Source of the DNA: Phenylobacterium sp.
Lineage (GTDB): Bacteria > Pseudomonadota > Alphaproteobacteria > Caulobacterales > Caulobacteraceae
Assembly: GCF_030645195.1 (NCBI RefSeq)
Contig: NZ_JAUSLW010000198.1
Coordinates: 146,894-210,893, forward strand
DNA length: 64,000 nucleotides
Direction: 5' to 3'
The notes under the pieces were generated by a model, which saw only the letters and a program-made list of their open reading frames with translations, ran no database searches and was not told where the DNA came from. Both the position numbers and the translations under genes were made by a program. Positions 1 through 11,318 of this stretch are shown here, one piece after another. How positions within the stretch are numbered: the first letter of the stretch is position 1; every line of letters starts with the position of its first letter.

Positions 1-627
1 CCCGACCAGATCCGGGCCATCGGTCTCGACCCCTCCAGCGTCTTCTTCGTCGACGCCACCATCGGGGCGGCCCAGACCCAGTCGTTCAACGCCGGCTTCA
101 TCCTCATCTTCGCGCCGATCTTCGCGGCGATGTGGGCCTATCTCGCCACCCACAACCTCGACCTCAACCCGACCATGAAATTCGGCCTGGGCCTGCTCCA
201 GGTGGGTCTGGGCTTCCTGGTGGTGGTCTGGGGCGCGGGGCTGGCGGACGCCACCTTCCGGGTGCCGCTGATGCTGCTGGGGGTGCTCTATCTGCTGCAC
301 ACCACCGGCGAGCTCTTCCTGTCGCCCGTGGGCCTGTCGGAGATCACCAAGCTCTCCCTGCCCTCGGTGGTGAGCTTCATGATGGCGGTCTGGTTCCTGT
401 CCTCCTCCATCGCCCAGTTCGTCGGCGGCAAGATCGCCGGCCTGATGGGTTCGGAGAGCATCGGCGGCCAGGTGCTGGACCCGCAGGCGGCGCTCGCCAC
501 CTCCATCGACGGCTTCAGCAAGCTCGGCTGGGCCGGGATCGGCTGCGGGGTGTTCTTCATCCTCATCAGCTTCCTGGTCCGCGGCTGGGCCCACGGCGTG
601 GAAGCCCCGGCGCACCCGGACGTGTAG
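1..627 (+). CDS. POT-family peptide MFS transporter, C-terminal part (5' truncated by window)
   Basis: The reading frame is open from base 1, so the start lies outside the window and 208 residues remain. The visible part has at least four hydrophobic membrane helices. The stretch after AQTQSFNAGFI and the segment LYLLHTTGELFLSPVGLS match the C-terminal half of proton-dependent oligopeptide transporters (PTR2/POT), where TGELFLSPVGLS is a family hallmark. The protein would import di- and tripeptides with protons across the inner membrane. It is followed by a convergent TonB-dependent receptor. Substrate range cannot be judged from this fragment. Confidence 0.85.
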   Translation, partial: PDQIRAIGLDPSSVFFVDATIGAAQTQSFNAGFILIFAPIFAAMWAYLATHNLDLNPTMKFGLGLLQVGLGFLVVVWGAGLADATFRVPLMLLGVLYLLHTTGELFLSPVGLSEITKLSLPSVVSFMMAVWFLSSSIAQFVGGKIAGLMGSESIGGQVLDPQAALATSIDGFSKLGWAGIGCGVFFILISFLVRGWAHGVEAPAHPDV

Positions 628-672
628 GGGTCTTCCTCCCCCAGACCGCGCTCCGCGCTGGGGGAGGCCGCC

Positions 673-2706
673 TTAGCCGAAGCTCTTGCGGACCCGGACG
701 TAGAACATCCGGCCGATCTGGATGTCGCGGTCGTCGATGAAGGCGAGGGGACTGGTGTTGCGGGGCCCGGCATAGATCTGGCGGGTGTGGCGGAAGCCGC
801 GCTCGGTCAGGTTCTGGATCTCCACCCGCACCAGCAGGTCGGGCCGGGGCTTCCACTCCCCGAACAGGGTGACCCAGGTCTTCAGCTTGTCTGTGGAGAT
901 TTCATCGAAGCGGTAATAGGTCTGACGCCAGGCGCCATAGACGTCGAGGCCCCAATTGCCCCGCCACTGCGGCATGTCCTGGGTGAAGTGAGTCTCCCAC
1001 TCCAGCGGACGCAGGCCCGAAATCTCCCGCTTGGTGCCGGTGGTGGGGTCGGTGACCTCCGAGCGGCGCCAAGTGGACTCGCCTCGCAGTTCCGCCCCCG
1101 GGATCAGGCGATCGAGGGGCAGGGTCACCGAAAGCTGCAGCTCGTCCTTGGTCCCGTCGCCGATGTTGCTGGGGGCGTCGAAGGCGCCGGAGGGTCCGTA
1201 GACCGGGGCGCGGTCGATGGCGTCGGTCAGAGCGAAATGGCGCAGGGTCAGGACGGCGGCGCCCTTCTTCCAGAACCGCTTCTCCAGGGCGGCCTCGGTC
1301 ACCCAGGCCTGTTCCGGAACCAGGTCGGGATTGCCGGCGGTGATCACCCCGGTGCCGAGGGACGACGTGGCCACGAAGTCGTCGAAGTTGAGCTGGCCCA
1401 CCACACGTTCGAAGCGCACCCGCACCTGGGTGTTGGCGCTCGGCGCCCAGGTCGCGGCGATCCGGGGCTTAGTGTAGTAGAGGGTCTTCTCCAGGAAGAC
1501 GTCGCCGTCGGAGGAGATGGTCGAACCCTCCTCGCGGACGCTGCTCTCGAGGGTCCAGGCCTTGGCCGGCCGCCAGACGGTCTTGAGGAAGACCTCGCCG
1601 CGCTTCTCCTCCACCGTCACATTGGCCGCCGGCAGGGCGATGGCGACGCCGTTCTCCGCATAGGCGGTCTGGCTCTCCAGCCTATTGAGCGCAGCCTCAG
1701 CCCCGGCCTCCCAGGAGAGGGTCTCCGACTGCCGGAACTTCAGCACCCCGCGCCCGATGGTCTCGCTGATGTCCTTGCCCAGGATGAAGTCGGCGGTGAA
1801 GAGGGGCGAGCGGAACCCGCCGCCGTAGCTGTAGTCCTCGGTCTGGCGCAGGCCGAGCACTTCGAGGTTGGTGCGAGGACCTAGCTCGCGCTTATAGTTG
1901 CCGCCGACCTCCGTCTGGAAGCGGTCCTGCCGGTCGCTGGAGGATTCAAGGTCGGTGGTGGGGAAGCGACCCCAGTTGAGCTCGTTCCCGCGGTAGTGGT
2001 CGTCGAAGAACCGTCCAGTGATCCGCAGTTTCCCGCCGAGGACGGCCCCTTCATAGGCCCCCGACCCGACCCATTGGTGCACCGCGCCGTGGGAGTCGAT
2101 GTCGGACCGCTCCAACACCGCGCCGCTGGGGCTGAGCCGCAGATGCGGGCCCTCGCCGGCGCCGTCGTCGATACCCTCTCCGTAGCGCAGGCTGCCTTCC
2201 CAGGCGCCGGGGCCGGCAGGGCCGGAGCCCTCGACCCGGACGCCGAACTTGTAGCGGCCGTCCCAGGCCAGATTCTGACCGACCTGGACCAAGCCCTGTA
2301 GGGTCCGACCCTTCGCCCGGATCACATTGGCCAGCATCGACTTGCCCTGCATGTCGACGCCCGGGGCGCCGCCGCGGATAAGTTCGATGTGGTCGACCTG
2401 GTTGGCCGGCATGCGGCGCAGGATCTCCTCGACCGTGTCGCTTTTGGAGGCCGGGCGGCCGCCGTCGATCAGGACGTTTCCGGCCGCCCCCTCGAAGCCG
2501 CGCACGCTGTCGCCGTTGTCGAGGCTGAAGCCCGGGAGGCGGCTGACCATGTCATAGGCCGTGACCGGCCGCTGCTCGGCGAAGTAGGCGGGGGCGTAGC
2601 TGATCACCCCCTGGGTCTCGGTGGCGGTCGAGGCTGAGTTCGCGGCGGCTGCGGCGCCCGGAGAGGCGGCTGCGAGCGCGGCGAGGAGGCTCAAGGCGGG
2701 TATCAT
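673..2706 (-). CDS. TonB-dependent receptor
   Basis: The 677-residue outer-membrane protein begins with a signal peptide (MIPALSLLAALAAASPGAAA). A plug domain follows (about residues 35-150, with VSRLPGFSLDNGD, VRGFEGAAGNVLIDG and DHIELIRGGAPGVDMQGKS) and then a long beta-barrel. The C-terminus ends in Phe-Gly rather than a bare Phe. I chose the ATG at 2706 because GGGGAG sits 7 nt upstream; an in-frame TTG at 2721 would place that GGGGAG inside the coding region. The ligand is unknown. No TonB-box is obvious. A paired TACA-N2-TGTA operator lies about 110 bp upstream and suggests BlaI/CopY-type control. Confidence 0.85.
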   Translation of the reverse strand: MIPALSLLAALAAASPGAAAAANSASTATETQGVISYAPAYFAEQRPVTAYDMVSRLPGFSLDNGDSVRGFEGAAGNVLIDGGRPASKSDTVEEILRRMPANQVDHIELIRGGAPGVDMQGKSMLANVIRAKGRTLQGLVQVGQNLAWDGRYKFGVRVEGSGPAGPGAWEGSLRYGEGIDDGAGEGPHLRLSPSGAVLERSDIDSHGAVHQWVGSGAYEGAVLGGKLRITGRFFDDHYRGNELNWGRFPTTDLESSSDRQDRFQTEVGGNYKRELGPRTNLEVLGLRQTEDYSYGGGFRSPLFTADFILGKDISETIGRGVLKFRQSETLSWEAGAEAALNRLESQTAYAENGVAIALPAANVTVEEKRGEVFLKTVWRPAKAWTLESSVREEGSTISSDGDVFLEKTLYYTKPRIAATWAPSANTQVRVRFERVVGQLNFDDFVATSSLGTGVITAGNPDLVPEQAWVTEAALEKRFWKKGAAVLTLRHFALTDAIDRAPVYGPSGAFDAPSNIGDGTKDELQLSVTLPLDRLIPGAELRGESTWRRSEVTDPTTGTKREISGLRPLEWETHFTQDMPQWRGNWGLDVYGAWRQTYYRFDEISTDKLKTWVTLFGEWKPRPDLLVRVEIQNLTERGFRHTRQIYAGPRNTSPLAFIDDRDIQIGRMFYVRVRKSFG

Positions 2707-2818
2707 GTTACGGCTCCCCAATGTGCGCGCAGGTGGCCTGCGCCCAGGGAGTCACGCCAATTAAATGCCCGTAAGGTGGATTAATTCGCCGAAAGGTTGG
2801 CGATGGGCATTGACGAAC

Positions 2819-2864
2819 TACACCTGTAATTCTAGAGAACTACAGGTGTAAATTCCCCTGTCAA
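2819..2864 (-). promoter_or_regulatory. Paired TACA-N2-TGTA operator with adjacent -35 (BlaI/MecI/CopY-type)
   Basis: Two 10-bp boxes, TACACCTGTA (2819-2828) and TACAGGTGTA (2841-2850), are spaced 22 bp apart, about two helical turns, and each fits the TACA-N2-TGTA core bound by BlaI/MecI/CopY winged-helix repressors. On the minus strand a perfect TTGACA (2859-2864) sits just upstream of the boxes, so both overlap or immediately follow the -10 region of a promoter reading into the TonB-dependent receptor. The -10 hexamer itself is poor. No BlaI-like gene is in the window, so the regulator is inferred. Confidence 0.6.
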
Positions 2865-2875
2865 CCGGCGTTATC

Positions 2876-4312
2876 TCAGACGGAAGTCCCGCCGACCGTC
2901 AGCCCCGTGATCTTCAGCGAGGGCTGGCCGACGCCCACCGGGACGCTCTGGCCCGACTTGCCGCAGACGCCGACGCCGGGGTCGAAGTCGAAGTCGTTGC
3001 CGATCATGGTCACCCGGGTCAGGGCCGAGGGGCCGTCGCCGATCAGGGTGGCGCCCTTGACCGGGGCGGTGATCTTGCCGTCCTCGATCAGGTAGGCCTC
3101 GGTGCACTGGAAGACGAACTTGCCGTTGGTGATGTCCACCTGGCCGCCGCCGAAATTGGCGCAGTAGAGCCCGCGCTTGGTAGCCTCGATCATCTCGGCG
3201 CGCGGGGTGTTGGTCTTGCCGTTGTCCATGGCGGTGTTGGTCATCCGCGGCATGGGCATGTGGGCGTAGGACTGCCGCCGGCCGTTGCCGCCGGCCTTCA
3301 TGCCCATCAGCCGGGCGCTCATGCGGTCGTGCATGTAGCCCACCAGGACGCCATCCTCGATCAGGACGGTGCGCTCTGTGGGCGTGCCCTCGTCGTCGAC
3401 GGTGAGCGAGCCGCGGCGGCCCGGCAGGGAGCCGTCGTCGAAGACCGTCACGCCCTTGGCCGCCACCCGCTCGCCGATGCGGCCGGCGAAGGCCGAGGTG
3501 CCCTTGCGGTTGAAGTCGCCCTCCAGGCCGTGGCCGACGGCCTCGTGCAGCAGGATGCCGTTCCAGCCGGCGCCCAGGACCACGTCCATCTCGCCGGCCG
3601 GGCAGGGGACGGCCTCCAGGTTCACCAGGGCCTGGCGCAGCGCCTCCTCGGCCTGTTCCCGCCAGTTGGCGGCCCCGATCCAGGCCTCGAAGCCGGCGCG
3701 GCCGCCGGCGCCGGTGAAGCCGTTCTCGCGGCGGCCGTCCTTCTCGACGGTGATCTGCACATTGATGCGCGACAGGGGCCGCACGTCGCGGATCAGCCGG
3801 CCGTCGGCCCGCAGGATCTCCACCGTGCGGCGCTCGCCGGACATGGAGGCCATCACCTGGACGACGCGGGGATCGCGGTCGCGGCACCAGGCGTCGATCT
3901 CCTGCAGCAGGGCGACCTTCTCGGAGAAGGCCGGGGAGGCGGTGGGATCGTCCTCGCCATAGAGCTTGGTGTTGGTGGCCCGCGGGGCCTCGTCGGCGCC
4001 GCCGGAATAGCCGCGCTTGGCGAGCGAGGCCGAGGCCGCCGCGCGGCGGATCGAGGCCTCGGAGATCTCGCTGGAGTGCGAGTAGCCGGCGGTCTCGCCC
4101 GCCACCACCCGCAGGCCGAAGCCCTCCGACGAATCATAGGCCGCCGATTTCAGCCGCCCGTCGTCGAACAGGAACGATTCGCTTTCCGAGCGCTCGACGA
4201 ACAGCTCCCCGTCGTCGGCCCCCTGGAGGGCGTCGCCCAGGATCTCGCGGGCCCGCTCGGGCGAGACGCCGGCGGAATCCAGGATCGAGGGGGCGGAGGG
4301 GTGAGCATTCAT
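2876..4312 (-). CDS. tldD: Metalloprotease TldD
   Basis: The 478-residue protein matches TldD/PmbA-family metallopeptidases in length and sequence. The zinc site HEAVGHGLEGD (HExxxH) is clear, followed by the conserved FAGRIGERVA and RRQSYAHMPMPRMTN segments. With PmbA/TldE it forms a heterodimer that degrades unfolded peptides and is needed for microcin B17 maturation and CcdA turnover in E. coli. No tldE partner is in this window. It is transcribed away from the cytochrome oxidase cluster. The ATG at 4312 has no good Shine-Dalgarno, so the start is slightly uncertain. Confidence 0.95.
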   Translation of the reverse strand: MNAHPSAPSILDSAGVSPERAREILGDALQGADDGELFVERSESESFLFDDGRLKSAAYDSSEGFGLRVVAGETAGYSHSSEISEASIRRAAASASLAKRGYSGGADEAPRATNTKLYGEDDPTASPAFSEKVALLQEIDAWCRDRDPRVVQVMASMSGERRTVEILRADGRLIRDVRPLSRINVQITVEKDGRRENGFTGAGGRAGFEAWIGAANWREQAEEALRQALVNLEAVPCPAGEMDVVLGAGWNGILLHEAVGHGLEGDFNRKGTSAFAGRIGERVAAKGVTVFDDGSLPGRRGSLTVDDEGTPTERTVLIEDGVLVGYMHDRMSARLMGMKAGGNGRRQSYAHMPMPRMTNTAMDNGKTNTPRAEMIEATKRGLYCANFGGGQVDITNGKFVFQCTEAYLIEDGKITAPVKGATLIGDGPSALTRVTMIGNDFDFDPGVGVCGKSGQSVPVGVGQPSLKITGLTVGGTSV

Positions 4313-4702
4313 GAGCGCGGCGCCTTGTCTGAGCTGGCCTCAGAGATAGGGGCTCGCGGCCCGATCGTCACCCCAAACCGCTTGCCGACAGGCTCTTGGC
4401 GCCCTTCGCGGGGCCTTCCGCCGTTCGCATAACCGAGGTCTGCGCGCGGTGCGTCACATCGTCCGAAGGTCGCAGGCCAGGACGCAGATCAAGCCTGCGC
4501 CCCCGGGCCCGTCATTCAAGCCGGCGACGGCCGTCAAACCCGGCCTTGATTCGCCTCAATCTTCCTTGGCAAGGCCTCGGCGAGCGCGTATGCAGCCCGC
4601 TGAAGGGCCGGGCCTCGTCAGTTGCGGGGCGCGATCTTCTATGACGGCGGCGGGGGCGATCGCTTCAGGCGAGACGCGGCCGGCCAAGCAGACCGAGGGG
4701 AC
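4313..4702. other. 390-bp divergent intergenic region between tldD and coxB
   Basis: No convincing gene is present. It must hold the promoters of tldD (minus) and of the cytochrome oxidase operon (plus). TTGAT-TCGC-CTCAA at 4546-4559 is one mismatch from the FNR/FixK consensus TTGAT-N4-ATCAA. I see no strong -35/-10 pair. An in-frame TTG at 4622 extends the coxB frame upstream, but the signal peptide supports the ATG at 4703. Confidence 0.4.
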
Positions 4703-7359
<2,657 letters not shown>

Positions 7360-7381
7360 GTCCGCTCCACCAGAGACCTAA

Positions 7382-7419
7382 GAGGGGCGCGGGCTGGGAT
7401 TTTCCGGTGCGCGCCCCTC
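7382..7419 (+). terminator. Inverted repeat between ctaD and ctaB, possible attenuator
   Basis: GAGGGGCGCG (7382-7391) and CGCGCCCCTC (7410-7419) form a perfect 10-bp stem around an 18-nt loop. No run of T follows, so rather than a full terminator it may trim or stabilise the coxB-ctaD mRNA and lower expression of the downstream assembly genes. Confidence 0.4.
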
Positions 7420-7438
7420 GACCGTTGAAAGTATAGTC

Positions 7439-8407
7439 ATGGCGATGTCGTCAGCCCTTCCCACGAGCCGCGTCCCCGCGCGCTGGCAGGACTTCCTGCA
7501 GCTCCTGAAGCCGCGGGTGATGTCCCTGGTGGTGTTCACCGCCATCACCGGCATGGTCTGCGCCGACTCCCCGATCAATCCGATCCTGGGGGCGATCGCC
7601 ATCTTCTGCATCGCCGTGGGGGCGGGCGCCTCGGCGGCGCTGAACATGTGGTTCGACGCCGACATCGACGCCAAGATGCGCCGCACCCGCGGCCGCCCGG
7701 TGCCCGCCGGACGGGTCCAGGGCGCCGACGCGCTCGCGCTCGGCGTGGTGCTGTCGATGTTCTCCGTCATGCTGCTGGGCATGACCGTGAACTGGCTGGC
7801 CGCGGCCCTGCTGGCCTTCACCATCGTCTTCTACGCCGTGGTCTACACGATGTGGCTGAAGCGCTCGACGCCGCAGAACATCGTCATCGGCGGCCTGGCC
7901 GGCGCCCTGCCGCCGGTCATCGGCTGGGCCGCGGCGACGGGGACGGTTCCGCTGAACGCCTGGCTGCTGTGCGCGATCATCTTCATGTGGACCCCGCCCC
8001 ACTTCTGGGCGCTCTCGCTCTACACCAGCGAGGACTATGAGAAGGCCGGCGTGCCGATGATGCCGGTGGTGGCGGGCGCGGCCTCCACCCGCAAGCAGAT
8101 CCTGATCTACAGCCTGCTGTTCACCCCCCTCTGCCTGGTCCCGGCCTTCACCGGCCTGGGCGGCCTGACCTATCTGGCGGTGGCGGCCGGCGGGGGGCTG
8201 ATCTTCCTCGTCCTGGCCTGGCGGATCTTCAAGAGCCGGGCCGGCGACGCGGCCGACCCGCGCCAGGACGACGGGCTCTATGACGTCAAGGCCGCGGCCA
8301 AGGACGCCCGCAACCTGTTCGCCTTCTCGATCCTCTACCTGACCCTGCTGTTCGCCACCCTGCTGGCCGAGCATCTCCTCGACCTGCCCGCCTTCGGAGG
8401 ATTTTGA
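7439..8407 (+). CDS. ctaB: Protoheme IX farnesyltransferase (heme O synthase)
   Basis: The 322-residue UbiA-family prenyltransferase adds a farnesyl group to heme b to make heme O, the precursor of heme A for the oxidase. The first Asp-rich motif N69-x3-D73-x3-D77 (NMWFDADID) and the following [11 protein letters not shown] are typical, as is the second loop with [11 protein letters not shown]. About nine membrane helices are predicted. It lies in the oxidase operon and its TGA directly abuts the ATG of the next small gene. Confidence 0.97.
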   Translation: MAMSSALPTSRVPARWQDFLQLLKPRVMSLVVFTAITGMVCADSPINPILGAIAIFCIAVGAGASAALNMWFDADIDAKMRRTRGRPVPAGRVQGADALALGVVLSMFSVMLLGMTVNWLAAALLAFTIVFYAVVYTMWLKRSTPQNIVIGGLAGALPPVIGWAAATGTVPLNAWLLCAIIFMWTPPHFWALSLYTSEDYEKAGVPMMPVVAGAASTRKQILIYSLLFTPLCLVPAFTGLGGLTYLAVAAGGGLIFLVLAWRIFKSRAGDAADPRQDDGLYDVKAAAKDARNLFAFSILYLTLLFATLLAEHLLDLPAFGGF

Positions 8408-8551
8408 ATGAGCGACCCGCAGAGCGAGAACGACGCCGCGGCCAAGGCCCGTCGCGGCCGCAACATCGCCCTGGCGCTTGGCCTGGCCCTGTTCATGGTC
8501 CTGGTCTTCATCGTCACCATCGTGCGCCTGGGCGCCAGCACCAATGGCTAG
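8408..8551 (+). CDS. Small single-pass membrane protein of the cox operon (CoxF-like)
   Basis: A 47-codon gene starts on the base after the ctaB stop and ends 8 bp inside ctaG, so it is translationally coupled on both sides. The product has a charged N-terminus (about 18 residues with KARRGR) and one membrane helix (about residues 19-39, NIALALGLALFMVLVFIVTI). A small one-helix protein between ctaB and ctaG is conserved in alphaproteobacterial oxidase clusters, where it is often called CoxF. It is probably an assembly factor or accessory subunit; the assignment rests on position and topology. Confidence 0.8.
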   Translation: MSDPQSENDAAAKARRGRNIALALGLALFMVLVFIVTIVRLGASTNG

Positions 8552-9137
8552 GCCCGAGCTCTCCCCGCAGGCCCGCCGCAACCGCCGCCTGGGCGCGATC
8601 TGCGCGGCGGTGTTCGTCGGCATGGTCGGGGCGGCCTACGCCTCGGTGCCGCTCTACAAGGCCTTCTGCCAGCTGACCGGCTTCGACGGCGTGGTGCGCC
8701 GCGCCGAGAAGGCCCCCGACACGGTGCTGGACCGCCGGCTGCTGATCCGCTTCGACACCAATGTCCGCGAGCTGCCCTGGACCTTCACGGCCGAGGACAC
8801 CAGCCAGTCGGTGCGAATCGGCGAGACGGGCCTGACCTACTTCAAGGTCACCAACAACGGGGCCGTCCCGATGACCGGGCGGGCCATGTACAATGTCGTG
8901 CCGGAGTCGGCCGGAGCCTATTTCCAGAAGCTCGAGTGCTTCTGCTTCTCCGACCAGACCATCGCACCTGGAAAAACCGTCGAATTTCCCGTGGTTTACT
9001 TCGTCGATCCGAAATACGCCTCGGACTTCGAGACCCAGGGCAAGCCCGAGGTGACACTGTCCTACACCTTCTTCCCGTCGGTCGACGCGGAGAAGGCGAG
9101 CCGGCGCGCCGATGCATCGCAGGCTGGAGCGGGATAG
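8544..9137 (+). CDS. ctaG: Cytochrome c oxidase assembly protein CtaG/Cox11
   Basis: The 197-residue copper chaperone delivers Cu to the CuB site of subunit I. It has one N-terminal membrane anchor (about residues 15-35), the family segment YKAFCQLTGF, and the copper-binding CFCF motif at residues 132-135, followed by a periplasmic Ig-like beta domain. The start ATG lies inside the end of the preceding small gene, with an 8-bp overlap. Length and order (ctaB - small protein - ctaG - ctaE) are standard for alphaproteobacteria. Confidence 0.97.
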   Translation: MARPELSPQARRNRRLGAICAAVFVGMVGAAYASVPLYKAFCQLTGFDGVVRRAEKAPDTVLDRRLLIRFDTNVRELPWTFTAEDTSQSVRIGETGLTYFKVTNNGAVPMTGRAMYNVVPESAGAYFQKLECFCFSDQTIAPGKTVEFPVVYFVDPKYASDFETQGKPEVTLSYTFFPSVDAEKASRRADASQAGAG

Positions 9138-9226
9138 CCGAAAGTGGACACCGGTTTCGGCGGGCATCACGCTCCAACTTTTAGAATCACGGAGCGTGAC
9201 CGCTTCAAACTGAAGCGATCACGCTC
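9137..9226. repeat. Palindromic intergenic repeat cluster
   Basis: Three inverted repeats are packed between ctaG and ctaE. GCCGAAA (9137-9143) pairs with TTTCGGC (9155-9161). ATCACGCTCC (9166-9175) pairs with GGAGCGTGA (9191-9199). GAGCGTGACCGCTTCA (9192-9207) pairs with TGAAGCGATCACGCTC (9211-9226) with one mismatch. The last two share GAGCGTGA and could switch partners. The style is that of dispersed alphaproteobacterial intergenic palindromes; the element may process the operon mRNA. The rest of the gap (9227-9346) shows nothing clear. Confidence 0.7.
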
Positions 9227-9346
9227 GGGGGGCGCCTTCGGCCCTTGGCGGAAACACCAAGGCGGGGCTATAGCCTGCGCTGAGACTGCCGCGGGCTGCG
9301 GAGAGGCGCCCACGGCTTTGAGATTTGAGAGGGGTTAGGACCGATA

Positions 9347-10225
9347 ATGTCTGCCGGCGACGTCAAGCACGACTACCACCTGGTGAATCCCAGCCCCTGG
9401 CCCCTGGTCGGGTCCATCTCCGCGACGGTGATGGCGCTGGGCGGCGTGGTCTGGATGAAGGGCCTGTTCGGCCTGCCCCAGCACACCCCCTGGGTCTTCT
9501 ACGCGGGCCTGGCCGGCGTGCTCTACACCATGCTCGGCTGGTGGATGGACGTGGTGAAGGAAGCCAACCAGGGCGACCATACCCCGGTCGTCGCCATCGG
9601 CCTGCGCTACGGCATGATCATGTTCATCGCTTCGGAAGTGATGTTCTTCGTGGCCTGGTTCTGGATCTTCTTCGAGATGGCCCTGTTCCACGAGGTCCGG
9701 ACGCAGTCGGCCTTCGAGGAGGTCCGCACGGCCTGGGCCACCTGGCCCCCCGCCGGCGTCGAGCTGGTGCCGGCCTGGAACCTGCCCCTGGTCAACACGC
9801 TCACCCTGCTGCTCTCGGGCACCACCGTCACCTGGAGCCACCACGCCCTGCAGACCGGCGACCGCAAGGGCGCCAAGATCGGCCTGATCCTCACCATCCT
9901 GCTCGGCGTGATTTTCACCTCGATCCAGGCCTACGAGTACGCGCACATCCTGCAGCACAAGTACTTCTTCAGCGAGGAAGCCGCGAACGCCGGCCTCTAT
10001 GGCTCGTCCTTCTTCATGGCCACCGGCTTCCACGGCTTCCACGTCCTGATCGGCACCATCTTCCTGACGGTCTGCCTGATCCGGATGCTCGGCGGCGGCT
10101 TCACGCCCAAGCAGCACTTCGGCTTCGAGGCGGCGGCCTGGTACTGGCACTTCGTGGACGTGGTCTGGCTGTTCCTGTTCGCCTTCATCTACGTCGTCTT
10201 CGGCGGAGCGGCTGGAGCGCACTAA
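9347..10225 (+). CDS. ctaE: Cytochrome c oxidase subunit III
   Basis: The 292-residue seven-helix subunit III stabilises subunit I. Conserved family segments include [13 protein letters not shown] at the N-terminus, [15 protein letters not shown], the lipid-binding acidic residue in the same helix, and [11 protein letters not shown]. The C-terminal helix ends with [14 protein letters not shown]. The length is normal for the alphaproteobacterial/mitochondrial type. It is separated from ctaG by a 209-bp gap with palindromic repeats and may have its own promoter. It is followed 3 bp later by the DUF983 gene. Confidence 0.97.
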   Translation: MSAGDVKHDYHLVNPSPWPLVGSISATVMALGGVVWMKGLFGLPQHTPWVFYAGLAGVLYTMLGWWMDVVKEANQGDHTPVVAIGLRYGMIMFIASEVMFFVAWFWIFFEMALFHEVRTQSAFEEVRTAWATWPPAGVELVPAWNLPLVNTLTLLLSGTTVTWSHHALQTGDRKGAKIGLILTILLGVIFTSIQAYEYAHILQHKYFFSEEAANAGLYGSSFFMATGFHGFHVLIGTIFLTVCLIRMLGGGFTPKQHFGFEAAAWYWHFVDVVWLFLFAFIYVVFGGAAGAH

Positions 10226-10228
10226 CCC

Positions 10229-10594
10229 ATGAGTGGTCACAATCCGCTGCTGGCGGGGCTCGCGGGCCGCTGCCCCAACTGCGGAGAGGGACCTCTCTTC
10301 GACGGCTTCCTGAAAGTGGCCGCACGCTGCGAGGCGTGCGGCTACGATCTGGCCAAGGCCGACTCCGGAGACGGCCCCGCCGTCTTCGTGATCCTGATCG
10401 CGGGCTTCCTGGCCTGCTTCGGCGCCCTCTTCACCCAGTTCTCCTTCAACCCGCCGGTCTGGGTGACCATGATCATCTGGCTGCCCCTGACGCTGTTCCT
10501 GTGCCTGGGCCTGCTGCGGCCCATGAAGGGGATCATGCTGGCGGCCCAGTTCGCCAACAGGGCGTCCGAGGCCCGGCATGACGGACAGGACTGA
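10229..10594 (+). CDS. DUF983 membrane protein
   Basis: The 121-residue protein has a zinc-ribbon-like pair of CxxC motifs (CPNC at 14-17 and CEAC near 36-39) and two membrane helices (about 50-72 and 77-95). This is the DUF983 architecture, a family regularly found between ctaE and SURF1 in alphaproteobacteria and presumed to help oxidase biogenesis. It overlaps the SURF1 gene by 17 bp. Its biochemical function is unknown. Confidence 0.9.
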   Translation: MSGHNPLLAGLAGRCPNCGEGPLFDGFLKVAARCEACGYDLAKADSGDGPAVFVILIAGFLACFGALFTQFSFNPPVWVTMIIWLPLTLFLCLGLLRPMKGIMLAAQFANRASEARHDGQD

Positions 10595-11318
10595 CGCCGC
10601 GCCTCGCAAGGGCTTTCCTCTCGTCCTGACGCTGGCCACGCTGATCGCCGCGGCCATCCTGGTCTGGCTGGGGACCTGGCAGCTCCAGCGCCTGGCCTGG
10701 AAGCAGGATCTGCTGGCGCGGGTCGCCGCCCTGCAGGCCGCCCCGGCCAAACCCCTGGGGCCCGCCCTCGACGCCCTGGCCCACGGCGCCAACGCCGATT
10801 TCACCCGCGTGGTCGTCGATTGCCCGGGTCTCGGCAGCGCCCCCTATCTTGAGCTCTATTCGGTGCGCGAGAGCGGCGCCGGCCTGCGGCTGATCTCGGC
10901 CTGCGTGGTGGAGAGCGCCAAGTACCGCACCATCCTGGTGGACCGCGGCTTCGTGGCCGACACCATCTCGGCCCGTCCTCCGGTGGACCTCGTAGACCGC
11001 ACCCCGGTGCGGCTGGCGGGCGTGCTGCGCTCGCCAGACAAGGCCAGCTTCGTGACCCCGAAGAACGACCTAGCGGGCAACCATTGGTACTCCCGCGACA
11101 TCCCGGCCATGGCCGCCCACCTGAAGGCGCCGTCGCCCGCCCCGATCATCCTGGCGGCCGAGACCAGCTCCAACCCCACCTGGCAGGCCCTGAAGCCCGA
11201 GCCCCTGCCGGCGGAAATTCCCAACCGCCACCTGGAATACGCGCTGACCTGGTTCGGCCTTGCGGGCGCCTTGGTCGCCGTCTATGCCGCCATGCTCTGG
11301 CGGTGGTGGAAGGCTTGA
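10578..11318 (+). CDS. SURF1 family oxidase assembly protein
   Basis: The 246-residue protein has membrane helices at both ends (about 13-33 and 222-242) flanking a periplasmic domain, the SURF1/Shy1 layout. The family segments LGTWQLQRLAWK near the N-terminus, TILVDRGFV in the middle and NRHLEYALTWFGLA at the C-terminus are present. SURF1 assists heme a insertion or early subunit I assembly. Its ATG lies inside the DUF983 gene and its stop overlaps the thrC start as TGATG, so all three genes are probably translated from one message. Confidence 0.95.
   Translation: MTDRTDAAPRKGFPLVLTLATLIAAAILVWLGTWQLQRLAWKQDLLARVAALQAAPAKPLGPALDALAHGANADFTRVVVDCPGLGSAPYLELYSVRESGAGLRLISACVVESAKYRTILVDRGFVADTISARPPVDLVDRTPVRLAGVLRSPDKASFVTPKNDLAGNHWYSRDIPAMAAHLKAPSPAPIILAAETSSNPTWQALKPEPLPAEIPNRHLEYALTWFGLAGALVAVYAAMLWRWWKA

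Noticed and set aside
2761..2784. Possible CtrA box from two TTAA sequences upstream of the TonB-dependent receptor
   Set aside because: The spacing is 16 bp rather than the 7 bp of TTAA-N7-TTAA.
4622..4702. TTG start at 4622 giving a longer CoxB
   Set aside because: It would place 27 unlike residues before a normal signal peptide; ATG 4703 is the natural start.
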